Shown: one piece after another, positions 39,330 to 48,682 of the stretch | How positions within the stretch are numbered: position 1 is the stretch's first letter | Layout: each line of letters begins with the position of its first letter | NCBI GenBank assembly: GCA_041391425.1 | Contig: JAWKNZ010000005.1 | Span: 1-64,000 of the forward strand | Direction of reading: 5' to 3' | Source of the DNA: JAWKNZ01 sp041391425 | Lineage (GTDB): Bacteria; Bdellovibrionota_B; Oligoflexia; Oligoflexales; JAWKNZ01 | Length of the DNA stretch: 64,000 nucleotides | Notes under the pieces: model-generated | Database searches by the model: none | Seen by the model: the letters and a program-made list of their open reading frames with translations, nothing else | What the model was told of the DNA's origin: nothing | Position numbers and translations under genes: made by a program

Positions 39330-40301
39330 TTGGCTGGAAAAAATATTGTCCTACAACCTGGAGAAGTTTTATTTAAAGCAGGAGATGCTTCTGACGGAAT
39401 GTATTTAATTCGCAGCGGCGAGCTTAGAGTTTACTTGGATCAAGGTAAAAAAGAGGTAGCCCTTGCCACTGTATCTGCATCCGGAATGATAGGTGAAATG
39501 GCTCTTTTCGACAAAAAGCCAAGATCTGCATCTGTCAAAGCCTTAACAAAAGCAGAAGTGACCCTCATTTCGAATGAAGACTTTATCAAATTAATGAAAC
39601 AGATTCCCAAATGGTTTGTTTCACTAATGGGAACGCTATCAGGAAGATTACGTGATACCAACGAAAGATTACAGCGTATAGAAGGAGGCCTTAAAGAAAA
39701 GCCCTTCCAAACTACCCTTCGAATTCTACATGTTATAGCCCTTCTATGGCACAAAGATGGGATTAAAGAGGGTAAATCATGGCAAATAGAAAAAAAAGCA
39801 ATTTTAGAAACAATCAACTCAATGTTCAACGAAGACGCGGAGAAACTAGAAGATTTATTAAAAGTCTTAATCGAGAATGGAGTGATGGCTGCTACTAAAA
39901 ACTCTTATAATACCGACGTATTGGCCATGGCAAATCGAGCTATTTTAAATCAGTTTATCGAATTCATGAGCGAATGGATCATAGCAAATCCTACGCAACC
40001 CTTCTTACCGGAAGCAGCGATTGAAATTCTAGAATGTCTTGTTAATAGAGCTGATTCGTCAGCCTATGATACTTTTACCGTAAGCCTTGAAGATCTAATT
40101 GTTGATGCAAAACAGTTAGAAAAACAGCACGTTGGTGATTGGAAGAATGTCCTATCAATCTTTAAAACCTTTGGCGATGATGTAAAGCTAGTAAAAGTCG
40201 GTGATGGTGGTTTGGGTCTCAGAACCAACAAAAAATCGATCAAAAGAACATTGCAATTTCATGAAATTATATTCAAATTTTATCAAGCCAATCTATCATA
40301 A
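39330..40301 (+). CDS. Cyclic nucleotide-binding domain protein
   Basis: The 323-residue protein starts at TTG 39330 with GGAG about 8 nt upstream. Its N-terminal 110 residues form a cNMP-binding domain: LQPGEVLFKAGDASDGMYLIRSGELRV then GEMALFDKKPRSASVKA, the phosphate-binding cassette with conserved Glu and Arg. The C-terminal 200 residues are helical (LEDLLKVLIENGV has a winged-helix-like look) but carry no clear CRP helix-turn-helix. It may be a cNMP-dependent signalling protein rather than a DNA-binding regulator. It stands alone after miaA, 150 bp downstream. Confidence 0.8.
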   Translation: MAGKNIVLQPGEVLFKAGDASDGMYLIRSGELRVYLDQGKKEVALATVSASGMIGEMALFDKKPRSASVKALTKAEVTLISNEDFIKLMKQIPKWFVSLMGTLSGRLRDTNERLQRIEGGLKEKPFQTTLRILHVIALLWHKDGIKEGKSWQIEKKAILETINSMFNEDAEKLEDLLKVLIENGVMAATKNSYNTDVLAMANRAILNQFIEFMSEWIIANPTQPFLPEAAIEILECLVNRADSSAYDTFTVSLEDLIVDAKQLEKQHVGDWKNVLSIFKTFGDDVKLVKVGDGGLGLRTNKKSIKRTLQFHEIIFKFYQANLS

Positions 40302-40732
40302 AAATACCATCCTTACTTAGAGTAAAAAACTCAAGATAAGTTAAGTTCATACTTAATCCAAAATTTTTAAGCTACTATAATAAGTCGAAAAAAACGTAAG
40401 GTTCCTTGCAAAATCAGGGTCGCTTATAATATTCAGGTTGAAAATATCAAGCAATCAAGAAAAGACTCTAAATATTACAGATGAATGCACGTCATCTTTG
40501 GTTGAGGCGCACATAAAATTTACTATTAAAAATCAATACCTTTTACATTCCAGAGAGGCCGGTTACTACAAAACTATTTAAAATAATAGGTATTTAAATA
40601 TCTTTAGATAATTTTGCTGATAACTGTCTAAAACTTAAAAATAAAAAAAACTTTCTTAATTTATATCTCTCCATGTCGATAAAGCAAAAGTGTACCAGAG
40701 TTTTAAGTGCAGTAATATACTGAGGAACTCAT
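40302..40732. other. Intergenic region upstream of the cytochrome lipoprotein operon
   Basis: About 430 bp, AT-rich, without an open frame I can support. It precedes the six-gene plus-strand operon and should contain its promoter. I see no specific operator motif. Confidence 0.4.
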
Positions 40733-42226
40733 ATGTTTTTTGACATATATAAATCATATACAAGGAAGATACTACAAGCTATTGCAGTATTTACGCTCTT
40801 TATCGCCTGCGGTAAGTCTAAACCTAAGGGAACCGACGCAAATTTGACGCGAACAGAACTGGAGAAAGCAGCAGATGTCAGTCTATCTGATTTCTATTGG
40901 GATAATGTCGAATTAGAATTTATAAAACCTGGAGTCGATGAGCTAAAAAATACCGCTTCTGCGGTTCCTGTTGAAATATCCGTAAAGGGTGCACCACTTG
41001 GTACTACCTGGAGCTTATACTACAACCAATATTATCTTTCACCTGAAGGTGGAATTGCAATTGCTAAAGATCAATCTATTGAAGATACTAGCGTGACTTG
41101 GCAAACCGAAGCGCTAACAAGGGGAACTTACTATCTTTTTATCATTTTAAAATACAAAACTGCACAAAATATTCGATATTACGGTTCAGGAATAGCGATT
41201 GAACAGGAAGGTGCTGAAAATCGCACACCTTTTGTATCGATAACACCTTTAAGTAATAACCCAATAGCATACAAACCTGGCGATGCAATTGATATTAGGT
41301 TCCTTTCAGTCGACCCAGATGGAAGCCCACTAACTTTTGATATCCGCTACAGTAACAATGATGGAAATACATGGAATTCTATCCAAACCGCTATCAAAAG
41401 TGATAGTGAAATCCTCACTTACGATGAAGATACTGGTCAATATACATATACTTGGACTATAGCTGATAGTTTACCTCAGGGTCCATACTACCAACTGGAA
41501 GTACTTGCTAGCGACGGAGAAAGTAAAGGGACTGGAAAACTTAATAATAATTTTGGCGTCACACCAGTGGATATAACCTATTTTGATCAAATCAGGCCAA
41601 TTTTAAATGCAAAATGCGCATACTCCGGATGCCATTCGGGTGACACTCCAGCTAGAGACTTAAAATTGGATTATTTCGATAATACTCAGTTCGTTAGCTC
41701 CTTCTATGCAGGATTCAATAATAGGCGAGACAGGATTTTACAGCGAACAGGTAAAGATGCAGATCAGGCAATAAAAATGCCGCCAACTGGGAACCCAGAC
41801 TTAACAGATAGTGAGCGAGCACTTATTCAACTATGGTTTTACAATCAAGGTATTAACGGTAACCGTAGGCTACCTGGTGGAGAAAGACCAGGAAATCCAG
41901 ATAATACAATTTTAGGACCTTTAGCCGATTCTGTAGTCAACTTAAATGCGAGCACTTCGACTAACACAGATGTCCCTGTTTCATGGAATATTACTCAACC
42001 CACAGGAGACACTACTACATTTGAAGTGGTATGGGCACCAGGCCCTGACTTTAATGTATGGACAGTTATACCAGGATCCGCTTCACCTATAAATTGGTCT
42101 ATAAATGGTGATCAACTTGGCTTGGCTTCAGGTGGAAGCTTAAATGTGAGAATTAGGGTAATTGCTACGACAAACAAAGGTCGTCAAAATAGTGCAACCA
42201 ATGAATTCACAATCGCACAACCATAA
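40733..42226 (+). CDS. Lipoprotein with Ig-like modules and a CX4CH cytochrome-type motif
   Basis: The 497-residue protein has a lipobox FIAC (Cys about 26) after a hydrophobic span. Two beta-rich Ig-like modules follow: WSLYYNQYYLSPEGG then DPDGSPLTF...DGNTWNS. Residues about 285-380 resemble planctomycete-type cytochrome domains: FDQIRPILNAKCAYSGCHSG, with Cys295-x4-Cys300-His301, then IKMPPTGNPDLTDSERALIQLWFYNQG. The Met in KMPP could be the second haem ligand. CX4CH is a known but uncommon variant of the CxxCH haem site. A third Ig-like module (about 400-497) closes the protein. Strong GAGGA upstream. First gene of a six-gene operon and a clear paralogue of the next gene. Confidence 0.75.
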   Translation: MFFDIYKSYTRKILQAIAVFTLFIACGKSKPKGTDANLTRTELEKAADVSLSDFYWDNVELEFIKPGVDELKNTASAVPVEISVKGAPLGTTWSLYYNQYYLSPEGGIAIAKDQSIEDTSVTWQTEALTRGTYYLFIILKYKTAQNIRYYGSGIAIEQEGAENRTPFVSITPLSNNPIAYKPGDAIDIRFLSVDPDGSPLTFDIRYSNNDGNTWNSIQTAIKSDSEILTYDEDTGQYTYTWTIADSLPQGPYYQLEVLASDGESKGTGKLNNNFGVTPVDITYFDQIRPILNAKCAYSGCHSGDTPARDLKLDYFDNTQFVSSFYAGFNNRRDRILQRTGKDADQAIKMPPTGNPDLTDSERALIQLWFYNQGINGNRRLPGGERPGNPDNTILGPLADSVVNLNASTSTNTDVPVSWNITQPTGDTTTFEVVWAPGPDFNVWTVIPGSASPINWSINGDQLGLASGGSLNVRIRVIATTNKGRQNSATNEFTIAQP

Positions 42227-42300
42227 AAGCAATGTGCTGATATAAATTACTTATATTTTAGTCGATTTATGATTTACAAAATGAGGAATTCGTAAAAACA

Positions 42301-43317
42301 ATGAAGATTAAAAATCTTACATTAATTATAATGATAACTTTTTTTGTTAGTTGCGGAGCAAAAAAATCCAACAAGCAAAGCTCTAGCTCTGTCGACACAT
42401 CACAAGAAGATGGGACAGATGCAGAAGCGAAAGAAAGTAATCCCGTTAACCTAACTTTTGTTTCTCCAAAAAGTGACAAAACCTTACTTGTAAAAAATTA
42501 TGTCGAAATTGAAATTAAAATCACTGACCCAGCACCATCAAGTACCTGGGCTCTCTATTACACTAAAGAAAAAGAAAGTATAGCTGAGGCTATTGCCATA
42601 GCAGAAGAACTGTCGATTGATCAAACTAAATTCACTTGGGATACTTCATTTACCCCAGCTGGTTCCTATTATATTTTAGCAACGGTAACTGATAAAGGGC
42701 ATGACACTCTATTTTTCTATGACCAACTGTTTGAGATAAACGGCTCAAATGATGGCAACACTGCACCAATTGCAGTAATTAATTTTCCAATTGGTGACAA
42801 GACATTTGCACCGAACGAAGTCGTACCAATTTCCTTTGCCGCTAGTGATCCGGATGGTGATGAAATAACAGGAAAATTAGAATACACTTCAGACGGAACA
42901 AACTGGAATATAATAGATGATAAGCTTGATTTATCTTCATCATTATATAATTGGACTATTAATAATAATGCCCCACAAACAGCAAGATACAGACTAAGAT
43001 TAACTGTGTCAGATTCAAAAAAAGAATCAATAGGATTAAATGATATTGTATTCGGCGTAACGGCTAATCCAGTTACATATACTGGTGCACTGGCTACGGC
43101 AATTGCTTCAGATTGCAACAAATGCCATTCTGGAGCGAACGTTAACGGTGGTTTTAACTCCAGCACCTATAGTAGTTTTGCTAGTAAACAAGACTCCGTT
43201 CTTAAGAGAACTCGGGAAGGTGCAGCTTCGCCAATGCCACCAAGTACTGAAGGATCACTGGCAGTCCAAACTAGAGACTTAATACAATTATGGATATGGG
43301 GTGGCGCCCAAAATTAG
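42301..43317 (+). CDS. Lipoprotein with Ig-like modules and a CxxCH cytochrome motif
   Basis: The 338-residue lipoprotein (lipobox FVSC, Cys about 18) is a shorter paralogue of the upstream gene. It has the same first module (STWALYYTKEKESIAEAIA) and the same second module (DPDGDEITG...DGTNWNII). It ends with a cytochrome-type segment holding CNKCHSG (Cys272-x2-Cys275-His276) and SPMPPST, followed by TRDLIQLWIWGGA. Loss of the third Ig-like module and the shift from CX4CH to CxxCH are the main differences. It would carry one covalent haem in the envelope. Duplication within the operon is likely. Confidence 0.78.
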   Translation: MKIKNLTLIIMITFFVSCGAKKSNKQSSSSVDTSQEDGTDAEAKESNPVNLTFVSPKSDKTLLVKNYVEIEIKITDPAPSSTWALYYTKEKESIAEAIAIAEELSIDQTKFTWDTSFTPAGSYYILATVTDKGHDTLFFYDQLFEINGSNDGNTAPIAVINFPIGDKTFAPNEVVPISFAASDPDGDEITGKLEYTSDGTNWNIIDDKLDLSSSLYNWTINNNAPQTARYRLRLTVSDSKKESIGLNDIVFGVTANPVTYTGALATAIASDCNKCHSGANVNGGFNSSTYSSFASKQDSVLKRTREGAASPMPPSTEGSLAVQTRDLIQLWIWGGAQN

Positions 43318-43382
43318 TAGAGATTGATTTTTTATTATAAATTTGAAGTTAAGCAAATTAATCCAAATAAGGGAGAGCATCA

Positions 43383-44558
43383 ATGCAACTAACGAAAATA
43401 ATCGCAGCATCAATACTGGGGTTACTATTAGTACAGTATGCTTATGCAGGCCCAAAAGAACAAGCATATACAATATTTAATCGCCTAAATGGAGTCCCTC
43501 CTGACTCCGAAACTTTACATCAATTAGAGCAAATGATATCTCAAGGGGACTTAAAAGGCGCTGCTCTAGCAGCAATCAACGATAAAAATGGCCAATTTTA
43601 TGAATTGGTTCATCAAAATGTAACTACCTGGACTAACGAGGATCAACAGGTTCGTTATCCACTAACCGATTACTCGGCGACAGTTCTCGGCATGATTAGA
43701 GATGAGTTGCCTTTTAATGAAGTATTAACAGGCGATATTGTCTACATAGGAATATCTCCAGATCCAAACAATCCATTGCCGCCATATACTATTGGAAGAA
43801 TTAATAATAGTAGTGATGATCATTACGAGGAGATTCAAAGGCGGGCGTATCCTTTGCACAAAGTTCTCGTAAGAAAAAAACAATCTGAATTAACATATCT
43901 CCCCACAGATGCAACAGCAGGGATTTTGACAACTAGAGGTTTTGCACGGGCGTACTATGTTGCTGGGACAAACCGTGCGGCAACTCGTTTTACCTTCATG
44001 ACTTTTCTTTGTAGAGATATGGAGGAATTATCAGATAACTCCCGTCCTGATTATCGGGTTAGAAGAGATGTCTCCCGAGCACCTGCAGGGGATCCAAAAA
44101 CTTACAAAAGCAAATGTGCAGGGTGCCACTCCGGTATGGATGGCCACACCGGTGCATTTGCCTATATGGATTATACTGAAGAAGACGGACTTATATACAA
44201 CCCAACTGCGCCTAGAGCGAAATTCAATCAAAATGCTGATGAATTTCCAAAAGGCTACGTTACTACAGATGATAACTGGATAAATCTTTGGGCGGAAGAC
44301 GGCCCAAATAAAAGCCTTGGATGGAATGGAGCACGTTCAGGAAAAGGAGTTAAGTCTTGGGGGAAAATGTTAACACAAACCGATGCGTTTTCCCAATGCA
44401 TGGCACAACGAGCATTGGTAATGGTGTGTGATGTCAATCCCGAAGAAGACGAAGTTAAAGGTGCTATTAACCAACTGGCAGCAGGATTTAGGGCAAATAA
44501 CAATTACAATATGAAAGCTCTATTTGCCAAATCAGCATTATATTGTCGTGGCAAATAA
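43383..44558 (+). CDS. Periplasmic cytochrome c-like protein of the DUF1501 operon
   Basis: The 391-residue protein has a signal peptide (cleavage after YAYA, residue about 22) and no lipobox. The N-terminal half has a pattern like the planctomycete PSD1/DUF1549 proteins (FNRLNGVPPDSETLHQLEQM then FMTFLCRDM). A haem-binding CAGCHSG (Cys245, Cys248, His249) is followed by MDGHTGAFAYMDY. Two further Cys near the end (AQRALVMVCD and ALYCRG) could form a disulphide. Strong GGGAG 6 nt before ATG. Probably works with the Tat-exported DUF1501-like protein two genes downstream, as such pairs do in Planctomycetes; the reaction is not known. Confidence 0.65.
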   Translation: MQLTKIIAASILGLLLVQYAYAGPKEQAYTIFNRLNGVPPDSETLHQLEQMISQGDLKGAALAAINDKNGQFYELVHQNVTTWTNEDQQVRYPLTDYSATVLGMIRDELPFNEVLTGDIVYIGISPDPNNPLPPYTIGRINNSSDDHYEEIQRRAYPLHKVLVRKKQSELTYLPTDATAGILTTRGFARAYYVAGTNRAATRFTFMTFLCRDMEELSDNSRPDYRVRRDVSRAPAGDPKTYKSKCAGCHSGMDGHTGAFAYMDYTEEDGLIYNPTAPRAKFNQNADEFPKGYVTTDDNWINLWAEDGPNKSLGWNGARSGKGVKSWGKMLTQTDAFSQCMAQRALVMVCDVNPEEDEVKGAINQLAAGFRANNNYNMKALFAKSALYCRGK

Positions 44559-44590
44559 GGCGCATGCCTTAACATAGAGGAGAGAAATTG

Positions 44591-45316
44591 ATGAAATTAC
44601 TTACTGACAATAAGATCATTCGAGCTAGTATATTCATATTGAGTATTTCGGGCTTAATTGCAAGCTGTGGAATTTTTGCTAAGAAGAAGTCAAGTAGTGG
44701 AAAAGGATCTGAAGCAGGAGAAGTTTCCGAAACTGAAAAAGTTTCTGATGAAGCTACTGCAAAAGAAGAAGTAACAAACGTTGCAGATTCATTAGAAAAG
44801 GTAAACGTAAAAGTTAGAAGCTACCAGCAATTCTATGCGACTTATGCTCTACTTTTAGGTATACCATCAGACAACCAAACGTATAAAACAGCATATGAAG
44901 CGGTAGAAACAAATCTTCCTACCACCTCATCCGTTAAAGGATTTTTGGGTTCTCACCAACTCGCTGCCGTAAAGTTAGCTTCAGCAGGGTGTGATGTAGC
45001 TTACGATTTGGCAACCGAGACGGAAAGAACTAATAAATTTGGTATCGATTACTCATTCCCAGATGGCTTAGGTAGTGCATTCAATACCGAAAATAGAAAT
45101 TTACTCGCAAAGACTTTAATTTCAAAGCTCTGGAATAGAGACATTGAATCTATTGGAAATGATGATCCCGATTTACAAACACTTTCGACATTTATTAACG
45201 AATCTTCTACAGATATAGTTCCTGCTGGTTCAGATCCTACTGCTCTCCAAATCAAAACTGTAACCATCGGAGCCTGTGCATCGGTTTTGGCTAGTGCTCC
45301 AGTAAGTTTTTATTAA
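44591..45316 (+). CDS. Small lipoprotein of the cytochrome/DUF1501 operon
   Basis: About 241 residues from ATG 44591 (GAGGAG upstream; a TTG three bases earlier is open). The lipobox LIASC (Cys about 26) is followed by a Lys/Ser/Glu-rich linker of about 45 residues. A compact domain has YQQFYATYALLLGIPSDNQT and ends with paired Cys (SAGCDVAYD and IGACASV). No CxxCH motif is present, so it is not a cytochrome. I do not recognise the family. It lies between the cytochrome and the DUF1501-like gene with 30-40 bp gaps on both sides. Confidence 0.65.
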   Translation: MKLLTDNKIIRASIFILSISGLIASCGIFAKKKSSSGKGSEAGEVSETEKVSDEATAKEEVTNVADSLEKVNVKVRSYQQFYATYALLLGIPSDNQTYKTAYEAVETNLPTTSSVKGFLGSHQLAAVKLASAGCDVAYDLATETERTNKFGIDYSFPDGLGSAFNTENRNLLAKTLISKLWNRDIESIGNDDPDLQTLSTFINESSTDIVPAGSDPTALQIKTVTIGACASVLASAPVSFY

Positions 45317-45353
45317 ATGCGAGATTTTTAGAATTAAGCCTGGAGGATATAAA

Positions 45354-46901
45354 ATGAATTTCAAAAAATATTCAAAGTGGTTAGTCGAACGAAAACCAGA
45401 AATAGTACCTAAACATGGTATCCCGATGACGCGTCGAGAACTATTGGCACAAGGGTACATTAGTGGCTCTGCATTTGCCTTAATGCCTAGTTTAGCCGCT
45501 TTAGTATCTAACAAAGCACTGGGGGCTGAAGAATGTAGCGCCGGAGCAAAAACAACCAAGTCAATGACACCCGTTTTAATCATTGATGCTGCCGGCGGCT
45601 GGAGCATTCCTGGTAGAAACATTATGGTAGGTGGACAAGGTGGACAAGACGATTTATTACAGGCAGACCAATACGCATCAATAGGACTAACCCCTGATGC
45701 TGATCCCAATCAAAGTGCAAATGCACCTCATGCTGATTTTGGATTGAAAATGGCATCTGTAAGCCGCTTCCACGAAGGGATGATGAATGCAACGCAAGAA
45801 TCAACTCGAGCCAATATTGACGGCTTATATATGGCAATCAGATCAAATAACGACACTGGAAACAACCCGTCAAATCCAGCAAAATGGCTAGTTAAAGCAG
45901 GAGCTTCAGGTGCTGTTGTAAATCTAATTGGAACGGAAGACACCGACTTTGGCGGTAATTCGTTAGGACCACCAGAATCCCTTTATGTTGCTGATAGGCC
46001 GGTAAGGGTAACTAATCCAGATTCTGCTATTGGTTTGGTTTTACCTGGCGTTTTAGCAAGCTTATCAAATAACAATAATGCCTTTATACAAAAGGTTTTT
46101 AAGGTCATTAAAAACATGAGTCAATCACAATTGACAAAATTCAACGGCCTGTCTGCAAAAGAGCAAGCACAAATTCTTTGTGCATATAGTGATGCCGAAT
46201 ATCAAGCGACTAGCTTTGATGCAAACTCATTAGATCCGAGAGGCGACGAAATATTCGACAATACAGTGACAAGCCAAACAAGTGGATTACCTGGTATTTT
46301 TAATTTAGCATCTGGAACGGAGCAACGGACAGGTACACTCGCAAAATTGTTATTAGATGGTTATGTTGGTGTAGCTGTGCAACGAATTGGCGGATGTGAT
46401 TATCACAATAATAGTCTCACTTCAGTTACAGATAAAGATAGAGAAATTGGACTGGCAGCAGGACAATTCCTTGAAGCTGCAGCCAGAAAAGGAAAAAATG
46501 CGCATGTTATAATTTATACTGATGGCGGCACAGGTGCTTCAGGAAATAATAATGACGCAACTAATTTTCCGGGAATAAACGGCCCTACTGCAGACAATGG
46601 GCAGCGTTCTGGAATGTTTAGTCTTACTTATCAAGCTGCGGGAGGGCGTCCTGAATTGATGATTGGAAGGCAAATTGGCTATTTCGACACTAGCGGCGCA
46701 ATAGCCAATTCGAATTTAATATCTGACAATGTTATTGTAGGTGCCGAAGCTTTGGTAGCAAATTTTATCGCACTCCATACCCCAGATGGAGCAGATCCCG
46801 CTAAGTATATTGGAGATGAATTAAATCGAGTTGTGGGAAGGAACTCCTTTGGCAATGACCTTATGAAATACGTCAGCTATGGCCGCCTAAAAACGGGTTA
46901 A
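45354..46901 (+). CDS. Tat-exported DUF1501-like protein
   Basis: The 515-residue protein starts after GGAGG (7 nt) and has a twin-arginine signal: PMTRRELLAQGYISGSAFALMPSLAAL, with RR at about residues 27-28. The mature part follows the DUF1501/sulfatase-like layout: GGWS near residue 82, ADFG, YTDGGTGASG and DVIVGAEALVANF-like C-terminal segments. DUF1501 proteins are exported and typically co-occur with cytochrome-type PSCyt/PSD proteins. Their substrates are unknown. Tat export implies folding or cofactor loading in the cytoplasm. It is the fifth gene of the operon. Confidence 0.7.
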   Translation: MNFKKYSKWLVERKPEIVPKHGIPMTRRELLAQGYISGSAFALMPSLAALVSNKALGAEECSAGAKTTKSMTPVLIIDAAGGWSIPGRNIMVGGQGGQDDLLQADQYASIGLTPDADPNQSANAPHADFGLKMASVSRFHEGMMNATQESTRANIDGLYMAIRSNNDTGNNPSNPAKWLVKAGASGAVVNLIGTEDTDFGGNSLGPPESLYVADRPVRVTNPDSAIGLVLPGVLASLSNNNNAFIQKVFKVIKNMSQSQLTKFNGLSAKEQAQILCAYSDAEYQATSFDANSLDPRGDEIFDNTVTSQTSGLPGIFNLASGTEQRTGTLAKLLLDGYVGVAVQRIGGCDYHNNSLTSVTDKDREIGLAAGQFLEAAARKGKNAHVIIYTDGGTGASGNNNDATNFPGINGPTADNGQRSGMFSLTYQAAGGRPELMIGRQIGYFDTSGAIANSNLISDNVIVGAEALVANFIALHTPDGADPAKYIGDELNRVVGRNSFGNDLMKYVSYGRLKTG

Positions 46902-46983
46902 ATAAGATTAGCCAGGCGTAACGAAAAAGGCATTTAAACACTTACAAAATAAATATAACTAAACCTGAAAGGACTCTACTGCG

Positions 46984-48380
46984 ATGAGACTTATTAGTCT
47001 AACTTTTTTAGGAATTTTTTCCTGACAGTGGGAATATCAGGTTGTTCAGAAGTAGAGCCCAGCGGTGGTTTGAGTGCGCAGAAAGGAAGTGGTGAAGCTA
47101 ATGCGGATGACGGTAAAATAACAACAGCATCGAAAGAAGCAACATACAATGCCTTTAAGACCACCGTATTTCCGTTAGTTACCGAACATTGTGGTGCATG
47201 TCATGGTGTAGACACGAGTCCAAAATTTGCGATTAAAGACGATTATATTGCTTCACATGATGCCCTCGATATAGATGGAGATGCTCCTAAAGTGGATTTT
47301 TCAAATCCGGATCACTCTAGAATCGTCCAGAGACTTTCTCCCGAAACACATAATTGTTGGGGAGATTGCAAAGAAAATGCTGCTGAAATGACCGCTGCCA
47401 TTGAAGCATGGGCGTCTCAACGAAGTAGCACGACATCGACGAAGAAACTATCCGGAATTGCCACTGATGCTTTACCTATGAGTTCGATTAGAAAAAACAA
47501 GGTTGCAAACCTGGAAAGCGTAGGTATTATTGCGTTCGAAGCAGAGAGTGGAATCCTTACCGGCAATCTAATTGAAGTATCAGATAGTACTGCATCAGAA
47601 GCAAAAGTCGTATCCAGCGAGGTCGATGCCGGTGTCGCTCCAGGAGATCCAGCAGCTACACATGCTAACAACTCTAAGTTAGGTACTTTAAGCTTTGACA
47701 TTGACGTATCTGAATCAGGCTATTACAAAATGTATGCTTTTGCAAAAACAACAACTGACAATCCTATCAACGATTTTTATGTAAAAATCGATGATAAAGA
47801 AATGATGACATGGAATATAACCTCCAACTCAAATGCCAACGAATACAGAACAAACGAGGATCCCAGCGTCGAGCAATTTATTGACTGGGACAAAGGAAGC
47901 CATAAAATCATATTTTATCAAGCAGCAGTCGGAGCCTCGTTAGACAGGATAATTATTACAAAAAATATTATTCCGGATTTTACTGAGGTTACAAGTAACC
48001 CCCTCAATTATGATAGTATTACATTCGACCTTTCAAAAATCTTAGGTGTTGAAGCATACCTAGGAATAAATTTGATTAAATCATTAGAAAACACATACAC
48101 CATTCAAAATCCAGTCCTAATAAATCCTACTGAAGCAACAATTGAGATTCGTGGGATATATCCATTAATCGATGGAAAATTTATTGAGCAAAACTCAATC
48201 TTTACTGATATCGACGTGCTAACAAACAAGCCATTTGAAGTATTATCACTGTCTTCCACGATCCTTCTCCTTGGGGCATCAGTAGACAACCCTGACCCCA
48301 AAATAAGTCTAAATTTTGACCTATTAGAAATTTCGTCCAAAGTGGTACCAGAAACAACCGAAGCTGATACCGCAAAATAG
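46984..48380 (+). CDS. Lipoprotein with CxxCH and CBM6/35-like domain, frameshifted in the signal peptide
   Basis: The full gene starts at ATG 46984 (AAGGA upstream). The first 11 codons give a signal start (MRLISLTFLGIF), then a run of six T (47015-47020) throws the frame into a stop. Seven T would join it to FLTVGISGCSEVE, a lipobox. The remaining frame holds the haem motif CGACHG (Cys about residue 70), then CWGDCKE. A jelly-roll-like domain follows: GIIAFEAESGILTG, SFDIDVSESGYYKMYAFAK and KIIFYQAAVGASLDRIIIT, which resembles CBM6/35 carbohydrate-binding modules. A C-terminal beta domain of about 130 residues ends it. The sixth and last gene of the operon. Confidence 0.7.
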
Positions 48381-48682
48381 CCAACACCTGACAGCCTAAT
48401 GGCACTTAAGCCTCTTACCATCTCCGCAGAAACCTCTCCTTAACCTACTAAAATAGTGGAATTTTTAATGAAAATAGAATTTAAGCACCGAAAAGCATTA
48501 GGGTCGGCCAGTTGGAATACTTCATTGACAGGGGATACGCCAAAGGTTAGACTCCGCGGACTCATGTTCGCTTCTATAGCAGATCACACATAAAACGTAT
48601 CAACGCACGACAATCAAAGTAGCGAACTAGAAAAAACAACTGACTCGTATTCATAACTAACAGATAGTAAAGGCAGCACAGA
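48381..48682. other. Intergenic region upstream of tig
   Basis: About 300 bp between the cytochrome operon and tig. I looked for tRNA-like and terminator structures and found none that I can support. The tig promoter should lie here. Confidence 0.4.

Noticed and set aside
48481..48600. Possible tRNA- or tmRNA-like sequence before tig
   Set aside because: Words such as GTTCGC and CGCGGACTC are present but no cloverleaf, CCA end or tag-peptide frame could be built.
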